The notes below the pieces were generated by a model. The model ran no database searches, was not told the origin of the DNA, and worked only from the letters and a program-made list of their open reading frames with translations. 64,000 nucleotides of DNA from Methylobacillus sp. (GTDB lineage: Bacteria; Pseudomonadota; Gammaproteobacteria; Burkholderiales; Methylophilaceae), in NCBI GenBank assembly GCA_018607785.1, contig JABBAU010000044.1:1-64000 (forward strand). Direction: 5' to 3'. Each line of letters opens with the position of its first letter. The stretch's first letter is position 1. The translations under genes were made by a program, and so were the position numbers. Of the stretch, positions 52,729-63,201 are shown piece by piece.

Positions 52729-53637
52729 TCATTTTAGAAAATCTAATATTTCTTGTCTTACATACTCAAATGAAGGCTGATCTCCCTCTTCATTAATTAA
52801 TTTAACTCTTGTCGCTAGTGGGTTCCAGCTTCTTAAATATCGATAAGCAACACCGCCAAATCTTTTGGACCCATTATTGTTTGAAGTCCAAACTAAATGG
52901 GGCGTTTTACATAAACTTGCTAAATGCATTAATCCAGATGAGGGTCCTACACAACATTTTGAACTGGCTAAAATTGAACAAAGTTGTTCTGTACTTATAC
53001 CTCTTAAATCATCTGTGCCTTTGGGTGCATATGAAAGCTCTTGTATTCCCACTGATGCAATTTTTAACTGAGGCAATGCGCTACATAGTTGATCCCATTC
53101 ATTTATTGACCAGTTACGTAATGATTTTTTTTTATTCCCCTTAAGAAATGGAATATCTCTCGCATGAATTATTAAATCATATTCATTTGCTTTTTTCTTT
53201 GCTCCATAAGAAATAAAGTCTTGATGCATTATGCTTGAAAGCTCTTTACATCTATTATCTGCAATCAATATATCTTGACCTTTAAACTGGTTTGCCCATT
53301 TTAAATAATCAAAATCACGTAACAAATAAGCATCAGTATCCCAAGAAGAAACATCCATTGCTCTAAATTCAGAGGCAAAATCTTTATATAAATATGCCGA
53401 TGTGCTCCTGCCGTAAACAATAACATGTTTATAAAATTTAGACATCTGCCTTAGATAACCCTGCCATTGCATTAATTCCCATCCAAATTCTCCTAGGAAT
53501 GGTCCTGCAATCAGTTGATTGCTATCTCCTTTCAAATTGTCTAGTGATAAATAAGGTTTTTTTCTAAAAATTTTCCTTAAATGAGGTTTTAATCTACTTT
53601 TGTAATTTATCAAAAAATTTGGATTAATCTTATTCAT
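52729..53637 (-). CDS. Uncharacterised GT-B-like protein with GEFGWEL motif
   Basis: AGPFLGEFGWELMQWQGYLR N-terminal; ILASSKCCVGPSSGLMHLASLCKTPHLVWT resembles GT9 C-terminal motif. Confidence 0.65.
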   Translation of the reverse strand: MNKINPNFLINYKSRLKPHLRKIFRKKPYLSLDNLKGDSNQLIAGPFLGEFGWELMQWQGYLRQMSKFYKHVIVYGRSTSAYLYKDFASEFRAMDVSSWDTDAYLLRDFDYLKWANQFKGQDILIADNRCKELSSIMHQDFISYGAKKKANEYDLIIHARDIPFLKGNKKKSLRNWSINEWDQLCSALPQLKIASVGIQELSYAPKGTDDLRGISTEQLCSILASSKCCVGPSSGLMHLASLCKTPHLVWTSNNNGSKRFGGVAYRYLRSWNPLATRVKLINEEGDQPSFEYVRQEILDFLK

Positions 53638-53638
53638 A

Positions 53639-54766
53639 TCATGTGATCCTTTTTTTCTCGATTGATTCTTTATATATATTGAAAGTATTGTTTAACATTT
53701 TTTCTAGAGTAAAAAAGTCATTCTGTTTTACATCAGGCGTAGATCTTATCCATTTCATAGATAATTTTTTTGCATCATCAACTTTACCAACATCAATTAA
53801 TCCTTTCGGCAATAACTTATTTAGTTGCTCCTTTACTCCTCCATGAGCGTATCCAATTACGGGTATTCCTATTGATAAACTCTCTAGCGAAACTCTTCCA
53901 AAAGCTTCAGGTTCTATAGATAATGAAAAAACTATTTTTGAAATAGACATAACTTCTCTTATATCACTTCGGTGACCTACAAATGTAATATTTTTATTAA
54001 GCTTTAGTTTACTAATTTTCTTTTCCAATTCCTTCTTAAATTTGTCTTTTTTCTTTACTTCTCCTACGATTAAACCATGAACATTTGGATATTTATGAGT
54101 GAGTTTTTCAATCAATTCAATAAAGTCTTCTTGTCCTTTCCAGCGTGATATTCTCGCTGGCAAGGTTAAAATTATTTGATTCTTGGTTTGAGGATATTTT
54201 TGATACCATGCTTTTAACCAATTTTTTGGTGCTTTAAAATTGAACGGAAAATCTTTATTAGACACTCCCCTATAGTTTAAAAAAATCTTCTTCCTATCTA
54301 TTTTATAATTTTTTAAAACATAATCTTGGATCATTTTCGATACAACAATTACTTTGTCTCCTTTCGTCATGATGCTGCTATAAAAATTTACTGAGTAGGG
54401 TCCGTGAACTGTTGTAATAAAGATTGGCCTATGACCTTTTTTTATGAATCTAATTGCAAAATAACAGACCCAAGCCGGTAACCTAGACCTTGCATGAACA
54501 ATATCAATCTTATTTTTTTTGATTAATTTGATTAATTTAAAAATAGTGAATATTGTCAAAATATTTTTTTTTCCTATTGCTAACTTATGGTGCTCTCCTT
54601 TATCTTTTAAAACTTGTCCTACCATACGTCCACCGTTAGAAACGATTATTGAACGATATCCCTTGCTTGCTAGATATTTATTCACTTCCAGAGTCCCTCG
54701 CTCAACACCCCCAGAATTTAAATCTGGAAGCGCCTGTAAAACAGAAAATTTTTTATTTATAACCAT
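53639..54766 (-). CDS. Glycosyltransferase family 4
   Basis: LNSGGVERGTLEVNKYLA, RISRWKGQEDFIELIEKL, EAFGRVSLESLSIGIPVIGYAHGG. Confidence 0.92.
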   Translation of the reverse strand: MVINKKFSVLQALPDLNSGGVERGTLEVNKYLASKGYRSIIVSNGGRMVGQVLKDKGEHHKLAIGKKNILTIFTIFKLIKLIKKNKIDIVHARSRLPAWVCYFAIRFIKKGHRPIFITTVHGPYSVNFYSSIMTKGDKVIVVSKMIQDYVLKNYKIDRKKIFLNYRGVSNKDFPFNFKAPKNWLKAWYQKYPQTKNQIILTLPARISRWKGQEDFIELIEKLTHKYPNVHGLIVGEVKKKDKFKKELEKKISKLKLNKNITFVGHRSDIREVMSISKIVFSLSIEPEAFGRVSLESLSIGIPVIGYAHGGVKEQLNKLLPKGLIDVGKVDDAKKLSMKWIRSTPDVKQNDFFTLEKMLNNTFNIYKESIEKKRIT

Positions 54767-55638
54767 TTTTTTTGAATGAATTTAGCCACCCTTTTGGCTT
54801 CGTTTTGAATAGGTATTTTTTTTCTTATGTTTTGCTTAATCATGCTTATTTCACCAGATAATTTTGTATTTTTTTTAATTTTCAGGTCAATAATGTCTGT
54901 GTTGGCTCCTGAAGCAATAGCTTCAATAATCATCGAGTATGAATCATTTGTGACCCAGATATTTTTAACCTTACCGATATGCTTATCCAGCCAATTACTC
55001 TCTATTTTTGTGTATTCATATCCCTTAATATTTTTAAGTTTTAAATTATCTAGATCATTAATAAAATTTATCGGCGTCCTTCTTGAAGTTGTCAAAAAAA
55101 ACTTACTGCATTTAAATTTTTTTGATATTTCCTTTACTTGATCTAAAACTAATTTTGTATTCCAATAATAGTGTTTTGAGGGACCACCTATCAAAAATAA
55201 TCCTATATTTTCCTTTTTTTTTATTTTCGAATTTATACTTACCATAGGGGTATGAGTGGTAATAATATTTGAGCTATCTTTAAACTCATCATGTTTCGGA
55301 ATTACGCATAAATCGAATAATTTTGTCGGAAGACTAGGTTTCATGATGACTATAATTTTTGCTTTAAAACATCTTTTTGTGGCCAACAAATGAAAATGTG
55401 TTTTATGTCCTGCCCCTATTGCAATATCAGGTTTAGGAATACCTGTCGCAATTTTATATTTTTTAAAAAATATTCCTAAGAAAGCATCTTTAAAGCTTTT
55501 TACATTTATATCAAACACTCTGCACTTAGTACAATTTTTTATGTTTTTTATAAGCGCAATAGACTGTTTGTCATGGCCTAACTTACCATCACTGAAACGC
55601 CAAATTATCTTTATTTTTTTCAATTTAATTGTTTTCAA
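54757..55638 (-). CDS. ELM1/GtrOC1-like family protein (putative nucleoside-diphosphate-sugar-utilising enzyme)
   Basis: WRFSDGKLGHDKQSIALIK, GAGHKTHFHLLATKR, FLTTSRRTP, WVTNDSYSMIIEAIASGA: ELM1-like signature. Confidence 0.78.
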   Translation of the reverse strand: MKTIKLKKIKIIWRFSDGKLGHDKQSIALIKNIKNCTKCRVFDINVKSFKDAFLGIFFKKYKIATGIPKPDIAIGAGHKTHFHLLATKRCFKAKIIVIMKPSLPTKLFDLCVIPKHDEFKDSSNIITTHTPMVSINSKIKKKENIGLFLIGGPSKHYYWNTKLVLDQVKEISKKFKCSKFFLTTSRRTPINFINDLDNLKLKNIKGYEYTKIESNWLDKHIGKVKNIWVTNDSYSMIIEAIASGANTDIIDLKIKKNTKLSGEISMIKQNIRKKIPIQNEAKRVAKFIQKKWL

Positions 55639-56635
55639 TTAATTGCAATAATTCATCAGCAGATTTTGGTGCCATAGTCAGTCCATATCTGTAATGTCCG
55701 GAATTTATGTAAACATTTTTATAAAAGTTGTCTTGCTTTATGAATGGAATATTTTCTTTTGCTCCCGGCCTTAAACCTGCCCATTGATTACATGGATCAA
55801 GTGCACCTAATTCTGGAATTAGGTCAACTGCCTTCTCATTAAGTTCTTTTACTGCTTCTAACGTAGTAGTTTTATCAAAACCTACATTTTCAACTGTGCT
55901 TCCTGCTAAAATTGATCCACATTTTCTTTGTAATAAATAAAAATCATCTTTATATAAAATTTTATCAAGTTTAATTTCAGATTTTGGATAGATAATAACT
56001 TGACCTCTTATTGGGTAGATTCTATTTCTAAGATCATCATTAATTTCTGAGCTCCAAGCTCCTAAGGTTGTTACAAAAAGATCGCCCTTTATAAATCCAT
56101 TACTTTCTGTTGGCCATTCCTTCAAATAATTTGATTTATTTTCAATTTTAGACATACGTACATTCTCAATTAAATTAACGCCAAGCTCTAAAAGGTATTG
56201 CTTTATGGATATCATTAATTTTTTTGGATTAATTTGAGCTACCTTAAGGAGTTCGTATGCAGGTCTATTATGAAATAAATATTCATTTATTCTAAAATTA
56301 TTTTTTTTAGCCCATTGCAAAATTTCTCTTTTATCCTCCGGTTCAATGCAGATCATTCCTGATTCAATAAATTCTGGATCTTCAAATCCATATTTGACAA
56401 GTTTTTTTGAGAAATTTTTATAAAAACTTAAAGCATCAAGGCATAACTCGTACACTCTTGATTTATAGTTCCATGGCATTAGTGGAAATATTATTCCTGC
56501 TCCGGCAGCTGATGATTCCTCCCCTATCACTGATCTATCAATCATAGTTACATCATATCCATTTTCTATAAGTTTAATTGCAGTTAAACAACCAACAATA
56601 CCTCCACCAATAATAACGGCTCTTAAGGCCATCAA
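55625..56635 (-). CDS. FAD-dependent amino acid oxidase, ThiO (glycine oxidase)-like
   Basis: VIIGGGIVGCLTAIKLIENGYDVTMIDR; WAGLRPGAKENIPFI; GHYRYGLTMAP. Confidence 0.85.
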   Translation of the reverse strand: MMALRAVIIGGGIVGCLTAIKLIENGYDVTMIDRSVIGEESSAAGAGIIFPLMPWNYKSRVYELCLDALSFYKNFSKKLVKYGFEDPEFIESGMICIEPEDKREILQWAKKNNFRINEYLFHNRPAYELLKVAQINPKKLMISIKQYLLELGVNLIENVRMSKIENKSNYLKEWPTESNGFIKGDLFVTTLGAWSSEINDDLRNRIYPIRGQVIIYPKSEIKLDKILYKDDFYLLQRKCGSILAGSTVENVGFDKTTTLEAVKELNEKAVDLIPELGALDPCNQWAGLRPGAKENIPFIKQDNFYKNVYINSGHYRYGLTMAPKSADELLQLIENN

Positions 56636-58612
56636 TTAGTCTCCATTGATTACATATTTTTCAAACAAATTTAAATTTATTTGGGTACCTACAATAACTA
56701 AAATATCATCTGAAGATATCAGAATGTCTGGTCTTGGCTCAATATTTTCTAGCATATTAGGCCTTCTTATATATTGAAGTTCTATATCAAAACTCTTTAT
56801 TATCAATTCAGAAATTGTTTTGTTATTAGCAAAAAAATATTCTTTTATTTCAATTGAGTGAAGTTGAAGTAAATCTTGATTAACACTTTCTGAGTCAACG
56901 TCTGTTGCCCCAGCAAAGTAGCCCCGAAACATTTTGTATCTATCACTTCTAAAAATTCTAATTTTTTTTATAACATTGCTTAGGGGTATACCGAGTAATA
57001 CGAGAGCATGTGAAGCTAACATTAAACTTCCTTCTTGAACTTCTGGCACTACATCTGTCGCCCCAGCATTTTGTAATTTTTCTACAGAAGACTCGTCTTT
57101 CGTACGAACAATTACAGGTAAGATGGGATAGGATTCTCTTATTACGTTAAGCACTTTTTCTGTAGACCTATCATCTGTATATGCAACAATAATTGCTTTT
57201 GCTCTCTCTATTCCCGCTGCCTTAAGAACAATTCTTCTACTCGCATCTCCATACATTACGTTTTCGCCTGCAATAGATGCATCACTTACTCTGTTTAAAT
57301 CCATATCAATGGCTATAAAATCTATATTTTCTTCTTTTAAAAACCTCCCAAGGTACTGTCCACTTCTTCCATAGCCGCACAAGATCACATGATCTGAATA
57401 CTCATGGCCCACTCCTTCAATTTGTTTAACAAGTGTTTCTGATTTTTTTGAGTATCCTTTAGCGATCCATCTTGCAATTCGACCATTCAGTGGAATTAGT
57501 ATTGGTGCGATTAACATGGACAACAAACAAACAGATAAAATTATTTGAAATATATCACCAGATATTATTCCATTTTTTTGTCCCAGGGCGAGAATAACAA
57601 AACCAAATTCACCCGCTTGAGACAAAATAATTCCAGTCCTAATTCCAACTCCCAACTCATATTTAAAAATCATTGTTAAAGCTGTTATTAGAATGATTTT
57701 AAAAATTGTAAAAGTAAAGAAAAGAAAAATAATAAGTGCGAAGTTACTTTTAAAAATATCTATATTAAGCATCATTCCCACACTTATAAAAAATAAGCCT
57801 AATAAAATATTTCTAAATGAAGTTATATCTGACTCAACTTGGTGTCTGTATCGAGTTTCAGAAATAATCATGCCAGCAAGAAAGGCTCCAAGCGCATAAG
57901 ATAACCCTGCTAGTTTAGTGAAATATGAAAAAATAAGTGTAATCATCAAGACATTTAAAACAAATAGTTCTCTTGATTTATTTTTTGCAACAATATCAAA
58001 CCAAAAGTTCATGACAGGTTTTCCAGCTTTAAACACAATAAATAACAAGAAAATAATTTTTAATAATGCAAATGATATGAGTTTAAATAAATCGGCATCT
58101 AAATTATTAAAAACAGGAATTAAAATTAAGATAAATATTACTGCGATATCTTGAAATAATAGAATGCCAATAGACAAACGCCCATGACGACTGTTTAAGT
58201 CAGATCTTTCAATTAAAATCTTTGAGACGATTGCCGTAGATGACATTGTTAGTGCTGCACCGATAATGAAAGCTGAGGGTAATTGCAAACCAAAAAAGAG
58301 ACCAATTATTATTACGGCTATTAGCGTGATTAATACTTGTGAGCCACCTAACCCAAACAATATTTTTCTCATTGAATTTAGCTTAGGTAGACTAAATTCC
58401 AAACCAATCGTAAACATTAAAAAAACAATTCCAAATTCTACAAAATGTCGACTTGATTCAGAGTCTGGAAGAATTGCCAAAGCGTTAGGGCCAAGAACTA
58501 GGCCCACCACAAAATATGCAATCATAGGGGGCAGTGATAAATATTTAAAAAGAGCTACTAAACAAACAGAGCTGACAAGCAATAAAATTATTAACTGAAG
58601 GGATTCAAACAT
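56636..58612 (-). CDS. CPA2 monovalent cation:proton antiporter with TrkA-N domain (KefB/C-like)
   Basis: FGIVFLMFTIGLEFSLPKL, QAGEFGFVILALG, HVILCGYGRSGQYLGRFL. Confidence 0.92.
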   Translation of the reverse strand: MFESLQLIILLLVSSVCLVALFKYLSLPPMIAYFVVGLVLGPNALAILPDSESSRHFVEFGIVFLMFTIGLEFSLPKLNSMRKILFGLGGSQVLITLIAVIIIGLFFGLQLPSAFIIGAALTMSSTAIVSKILIERSDLNSRHGRLSIGILLFQDIAVIFILILIPVFNNLDADLFKLISFALLKIIFLLFIVFKAGKPVMNFWFDIVAKNKSRELFVLNVLMITLIFSYFTKLAGLSYALGAFLAGMIISETRYRHQVESDITSFRNILLGLFFISVGMMLNIDIFKSNFALIIFLFFTFTIFKIILITALTMIFKYELGVGIRTGIILSQAGEFGFVILALGQKNGIISGDIFQIILSVCLLSMLIAPILIPLNGRIARWIAKGYSKKSETLVKQIEGVGHEYSDHVILCGYGRSGQYLGRFLKEENIDFIAIDMDLNRVSDASIAGENVMYGDASRRIVLKAAGIERAKAIIVAYTDDRSTEKVLNVIRESYPILPVIVRTKDESSVEKLQNAGATDVVPEVQEGSLMLASHALVLLGIPLSNVIKKIRIFRSDRYKMFRGYFAGATDVDSESVNQDLLQLHSIEIKEYFFANNKTISELIIKSFDIELQYIRRPNMLENIEPRPDILISSDDILVIVGTQINLNLFEKYVINGD

Positions 58613-58699
58613 AAACTATTAAAACCTTTTTTATATCCTTTATTCTACTATCAAACCACACTATACTTATGGAATTATAAATATAATTTATATGAAAAT

Positions 58700-59659
58700 A
58701 TGTCATCCAAAAGAATCAAACTAGCCCAAGATGTTTTAAAAATTGAGGCAAATGAAATTACGATAGCTGCAAGTAGATTATCAAATGAATTTTCTCAAGC
58801 TGTCGACTATATTCTTCAATGTAAAGGCAGAGTCATACTAAGTGGGATCGGAAAGTCGGGTCATATTGCAGGCAAAATAGCGTCTACATTTTCAAGCACA
58901 GGAACCCCATCTTTCTTTATGCATCCAGGTGAAGCAAGTCATGGTGATCTGGGTATGATTACAGAAAGAGATATCGTAATTTTTCTTTCCAATTCAGGCG
59001 AAAGTGATGAATTAATGATATTGCTCCCTCATATCAAAAGAATAGGTGCAAAAATTATAAGTATCACAGGAAATAAAAACTCTAACTTATCTGCTGAAAG
59101 TAATATTCATATTGATTCTTCAGTAACAAAAGAAGCATGTCCTCTTAATCTTGCTCCAACTGCAAGTTCATCGCTCATGTTGGCATTAGGAGACGCACTA
59201 GCTGTTTGTGTGCTTGATGAAAGAAATTTTGGCACAGAGGACTTTGCAAGATCACACCCAGGTGGCTCTCTTGGTAAAATAGTCCATATTAATGAAATTA
59301 TGATTGACTATGAATCTACTCCAAAAGTAAGATTAGAAGCAACTGTTAAAGATGCAATAGAAGAAATTACAAAAAAGAAACTGGGTTTTACAGCAATTAT
59401 AGATAGCCAAAACATACCAAAAGGTATATTTACTGATGGAGACTTAAGAAGATCACTTTTAAATCACATATCACTTGAAACACCTATGTCTGAGGTAATG
59501 AAAAAAAATCCCGTTACATTAAGTAAGTCACAAATGGCAATAGAAGCTCTTAAGATCATGGAAAAACAAAAAATTACATCCTTTTTAATTATTGAGAAAA
59601 ATAACTCTTTAGTAGGTTCACTTACTCTTCAAAGCCTCTTCAAAGCAAGAATTTTATGA
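58700..59659 (+). CDS. kdsD: Arabinose-5-phosphate isomerase (SIS + CBS)
   Basis: GRVILSGIGKSGHIAGKIASTFSSTGTPSFFMHPGEASHGDLGMI; paired CBS domains. Confidence 0.95.
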   Translation: MSSKRIKLAQDVLKIEANEITIAASRLSNEFSQAVDYILQCKGRVILSGIGKSGHIAGKIASTFSSTGTPSFFMHPGEASHGDLGMITERDIVIFLSNSGESDELMILLPHIKRIGAKIISITGNKNSNLSAESNIHIDSSVTKEACPLNLAPTASSSLMLALGDALAVCVLDERNFGTEDFARSHPGGSLGKIVHINEIMIDYESTPKVRLEATVKDAIEEITKKKLGFTAIIDSQNIPKGIFTDGDLRRSLLNHISLETPMSEVMKKNPVTLSKSQMAIEALKIMEKQKITSFLIIEKNNSLVGSLTLQSLFKARIL

Positions 59660-60249
59660 ACTTTCTATCAACTTCATTTGCTTTAATTTTTATAGCTATT
59701 GTTGCGTTAGCCTCATTTTGGCTTAAAGAGGAAGTTATCAATGAATATAAAAACTTTACTATTAGTAAAAATAGTGGGCCATCATTTTTTCTAAAAAACT
59801 TTGACTCCACAAAAACTGATAAAGATGGTAATTTACAATCTTCCCTCAAAGCTAAATATATGAAACATTTTGAAGAACAAAATAAAACTACGTTAACCAA
59901 GCCTTTTTATACAAAATATAAAAATAAAAAAAAACATTCGACTATATATAGTGATATTGGCGAGGTAAGTGACAAAGGCGAGGAGATTGTTCTTAAAGAG
60001 AATGCCATTCTTGTTAGACTTCCAACAAAAACAAAAAAGGTTTTGAAGCTTTATACTAATGAACTAAATATCTACTCAAAATTAGATGTTGTTACAAGCC
60101 AAAAGGCAGTAAAGATGATTCAGGAACCAAATATTGAAATAGACGGTGTTGGAATGAAGTATGATAATAAAGATGGTGTTTTAAAACTTTTAAGCAATGT
60201 AAAAGTTCGTTATGAAAAACCAAAGGGCGATAAAAGATTCAAATATTGA
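59656..60249 (+). CDS. lptC: LPS export system protein LptC
   Basis: Single N-terminal TM, LptC-like beta domain; between kdsD and lptA. Confidence 0.88.
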   Translation: MNFLSTSFALIFIAIVALASFWLKEEVINEYKNFTISKNSGPSFFLKNFDSTKTDKDGNLQSSLKAKYMKHFEEQNKTTLTKPFYTKYKNKKKHSTIYSDIGEVSDKGEEIVLKENAILVRLPTKTKKVLKLYTNELNIYSKLDVVTSQKAVKMIQEPNIEIDGVGMKYDNKDGVLKLLSNVKVRYEKPKGDKRFKY

Positions 60250-60764
60250 ATACATTAAATAAAAATATCTTTTTTACTTTCTTGCTAGTAATTTTAATCC
60301 CTGAGCTTGCTTTTTCAGAGGAAGCAGACAGTGATCAACCTATAGAAATTGAAGCTGATACGATGATGGTCGAAGAAACAAAAAATACTAGCACTTATGA
60401 AGGCGACGTTGTTCTAACTCAAGGCTCTCTAATTATCAACGCAGACAGATTGATTATTAGGGAGGATAGGCAAGGCTTTCAACATAGTACATCTATCGGT
60501 AACCCAACAACTTTCAAGCAAAAAATGAAAGATTCGGATGAGTACATTGAAGGTAAAGCACTCCGAATTGAGTATGACGGCCACATGGATAAAATTCATT
60601 TATATGAAGAGGCTTTTGTTAAAAGAGGAGATGATGAGGTATGGGGTGATTACATAATGTATGACGCTACAAGTGAATTTGCCCAGGCATTATCTAGAAA
60701 GGATAATGATGAGACCTCTAAGAAAAAAGGTCGAACAAAAGCAATTATTAAACCAAAAAAATAA
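60246..60764 (+). CDS. lptA: LPS transport periplasmic protein LptA
   Basis: Signal peptide; [32 protein letters not shown]; upstream of lptB. Confidence 0.92.
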   Translation: MNTLNKNIFFTFLLVILIPELAFSEEADSDQPIEIEADTMMVEETKNTSTYEGDVVLTQGSLIINADRLIIREDRQGFQHSTSIGNPTTFKQKMKDSDEYIEGKALRIEYDGHMDKIHLYEEAFVKRGDDEVWGDYIMYDATSEFAQALSRKDNDETSKKKGRTKAIIKPKK

Positions 60765-61486
60765 TGACTACCTTAACAATACAAAACTTAAGAAAAAGCT
60801 ATAAAAAAAATGTTGTTGTGAAAAATGTTTCTCTTGAAATTACAAGTGGGCAAATCGTTGGTCTTCTTGGACCCAATGGAGCAGGCAAAACGACTACTTT
60901 TTATATGATAGTTGGTTTAATAGCTGCAGATCACGGCAATATTTTATTAGATAAAAAAAATCTGACTAAAACACCTATTCACATGCGAGCAAAACAAGGA
61001 ATTTCATACTTACCTCAGGAGCCTTCAATTTTTCGAAAAATGGATGTGAGCGAAAATATTTTAAGCATATTAGAGCTAAAAAACTTAAATAAAAAACAAA
61101 TCCAAGTTGAGCTTGAGCGCCTATTGCAAGAATTAAATATTCAACATATTAAAAAAAGCCCAGCAATTAGCCTCTCTGGAGGTGAAAGAAGAAGGGTTGA
61201 AATTGCAAGATGTCTAGCAAATAATCCAAAATTCATACTTCTTGATGAACCCTTTGCAGGTATTGATCCTATAGCTGTAATTGATATTCAAAAAATTATA
61301 AAACAACTTGCTTCTAATGGAATTGGCATTCTAATTACTGACCACAGTGTAAGGGAAACCTTAGGTATCTGTGATAAAGCTTATATTGTCAATCAGGGAG
61401 AAATTTTTGCTAAAGGATCTCCAAGAGTGATTGCTCAAAATCAAAATGTAAAAGACATCTATTTAGGCGAAAACTTTACTCTTTAA
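60764..61486 (+). CDS. lptB: LPS export ABC ATP-binding protein LptB
   Basis: [46 protein letters not shown]. Confidence 0.96.
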   Translation: MTTLTIQNLRKSYKKNVVVKNVSLEITSGQIVGLLGPNGAGKTTTFYMIVGLIAADHGNILLDKKNLTKTPIHMRAKQGISYLPQEPSIFRKMDVSENILSILELKNLNKKQIQVELERLLQELNIQHIKKSPAISLSGGERRRVEIARCLANNPKFILLDEPFAGIDPIAVIDIQKIIKQLASNGIGILITDHSVRETLGICDKAYIVNQGEIFAKGSPRVIAQNQNVKDIYLGENFTL

Positions 61487-62794
61487 ATGAAATTAGGTTT
61501 AAATTTTAGATTATCGCAATCCATAAAATTAACGCCGCTTCTTCAGCAATCAATTAAATTTCTAAATGCCTCCCAATCTGAATTAAATGATTTAATTGAG
61601 GATTACCTATCAGATAATGTTTTTCTCGCTGCAAAAGATGAATCATTACTATCTCAAAAAAAATTACCATACACTAATTCATCAAATGAAGATTATTATG
61701 ATGTTTTCAACTCCGAAATAAAAAATCAAACTTTAAAGGAATATTTAATTGAAAATATCTCTATTTTTAATTTTAGCCCTGAAGATCAATTAATATTATC
61801 TTATCTTATTGATTCAATTGATGAAAATGGATATTTAATAAGTTCAATTGATGAAATAATAAGCTCCATATCATTAGAAAAAAAACCTCACGTAAATGAA
61901 ATAGAAAAATTATTGAAGCTTATTCAAAATTCAACGCACCCTGGGATTGGCGCAAGAGATCTCTCAGAATGCTTAACAATCCAGTTAGAACTCATAGAGC
62001 CTCAAGATAATATTTGCAACTTGGCGAAAATATTGACCAAAAATTATTTAAATTTACTTGGCAACAAAAATTATGAAGAATTGATGAAGAATTTAAAATG
62101 CAATGATGTGGATTTAGAAAAAGTTATTGCTTTAATAAAAAAATTAAACCCAAAACCCGGGCTTATCTATCAAAAAATAAGCAAAACATCATTTATAAAT
62201 GCAGATGTATTTATTCATAAGGAAAAGGGAGATTGGGTTACATCATTAAATGAGGAAAATAGTATTCAACTTAAAATAGTTAATAATGCTCAAAATATAA
62301 TAAAAGGTGAGCATGATCAAGAATTAAAGGAAAAATTTCAGGAAGCTAAATGGTTAATTAAAAACTTAAGTGAAAGGTCAATTTCTATCTTAAGAGTAAC
62401 CAAAGCAATTATGAAAAATCAAATTGATTTTTTAGAAAAAGGTGAATCGTATATTAAGCCACTATCATTAAAAAATATTGCATATGAACTTGAACTTCAT
62501 GAATCCACAATTTCAAGAATCTCTTCAAATAAATTTATTTCTACTCCACATGGAATATACGAAATTAAATTTTTTTTCAACAATTCAATTAGTGGAGATA
62601 ATAAAGATATTTCATCAAAATCAATTACTCATAAAATAAAAACCCTTATTGAAAATGAAGATGTAAATAAACCTTATTCAGATGCTCAGATTTGCAATAC
62701 GCTAAATAAACTTGGAATAAATATTTCTAGAAGGACTATTGCAAAATATCGCTTAAAATTAAAAATTTTGCCATCCAACCAAAGAAAAGTATAA
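61487..62794 (+). CDS. rpoN: RNA polymerase sigma-54 factor
   Basis: N-terminal LRLSQSIKLTPLLQQSI-type region; C-terminal RpoN box ISRRTIAKYRLKL. Confidence 0.95.
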   Translation: MKLGLNFRLSQSIKLTPLLQQSIKFLNASQSELNDLIEDYLSDNVFLAAKDESLLSQKKLPYTNSSNEDYYDVFNSEIKNQTLKEYLIENISIFNFSPEDQLILSYLIDSIDENGYLISSIDEIISSISLEKKPHVNEIEKLLKLIQNSTHPGIGARDLSECLTIQLELIEPQDNICNLAKILTKNYLNLLGNKNYEELMKNLKCNDVDLEKVIALIKKLNPKPGLIYQKISKTSFINADVFIHKEKGDWVTSLNEENSIQLKIVNNAQNIIKGEHDQELKEKFQEAKWLIKNLSERSISILRVTKAIMKNQIDFLEKGESYIKPLSLKNIAYELELHESTISRISSNKFISTPHGIYEIKFFFNNSISGDNKDISSKSITHKIKTLIENEDVNKPYSDAQICNTLNKLGINISRRTIAKYRLKLKILPSNQRKV

Positions 62795-62804
62795 AATTAA
62801 ACTT

Positions 62805-63137
62805 ATGCAAATAAATATTACTGGTCATCAACTAGAGATTACTGAAGGTCTAAAAGACCATATTGAAAAAAAAATAAGAAAATTAAAGGGACATTCGCAC
62901 AGTATTTTAGAAATTAAAATTATACTAAGTGTTGATAATATTACCCATAATGCTGAAGGGAATATTTATTTGCCTAAAACTGATCTTCATGCCAAGTGTT
63001 CAAGTCCTGATATGTATCAATCGATCGACTTATTAGTAAATAAGCTCGATAAACAAATAATAAAACATAACGAAAAAATGAAGGATCATAATTCTCAAAG
63101 TAATTTTAAAAGAACTAATTTTTCTGCTGAAAATTAA
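62805..63137 (+). CDS. hpf: Ribosome hibernation promoting factor HPF
   Basis: MQINITGHQLEITEGLKDHIEKKI; follows rpoN. Confidence 0.94.
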   Translation: MQINITGHQLEITEGLKDHIEKKIRKLKGHSHSILEIKIILSVDNITHNAEGNIYLPKTDLHAKCSSPDMYQSIDLLVNKLDKQIIKHNEKMKDHNSQSNFKRTNFSAEN

Positions 63138-63201
63138 TTTAATTGGAATTTTTTTTGCTTAATTTAGCCTTATCAATTTAAATATTTAAATTTCAATCCA
63201 T

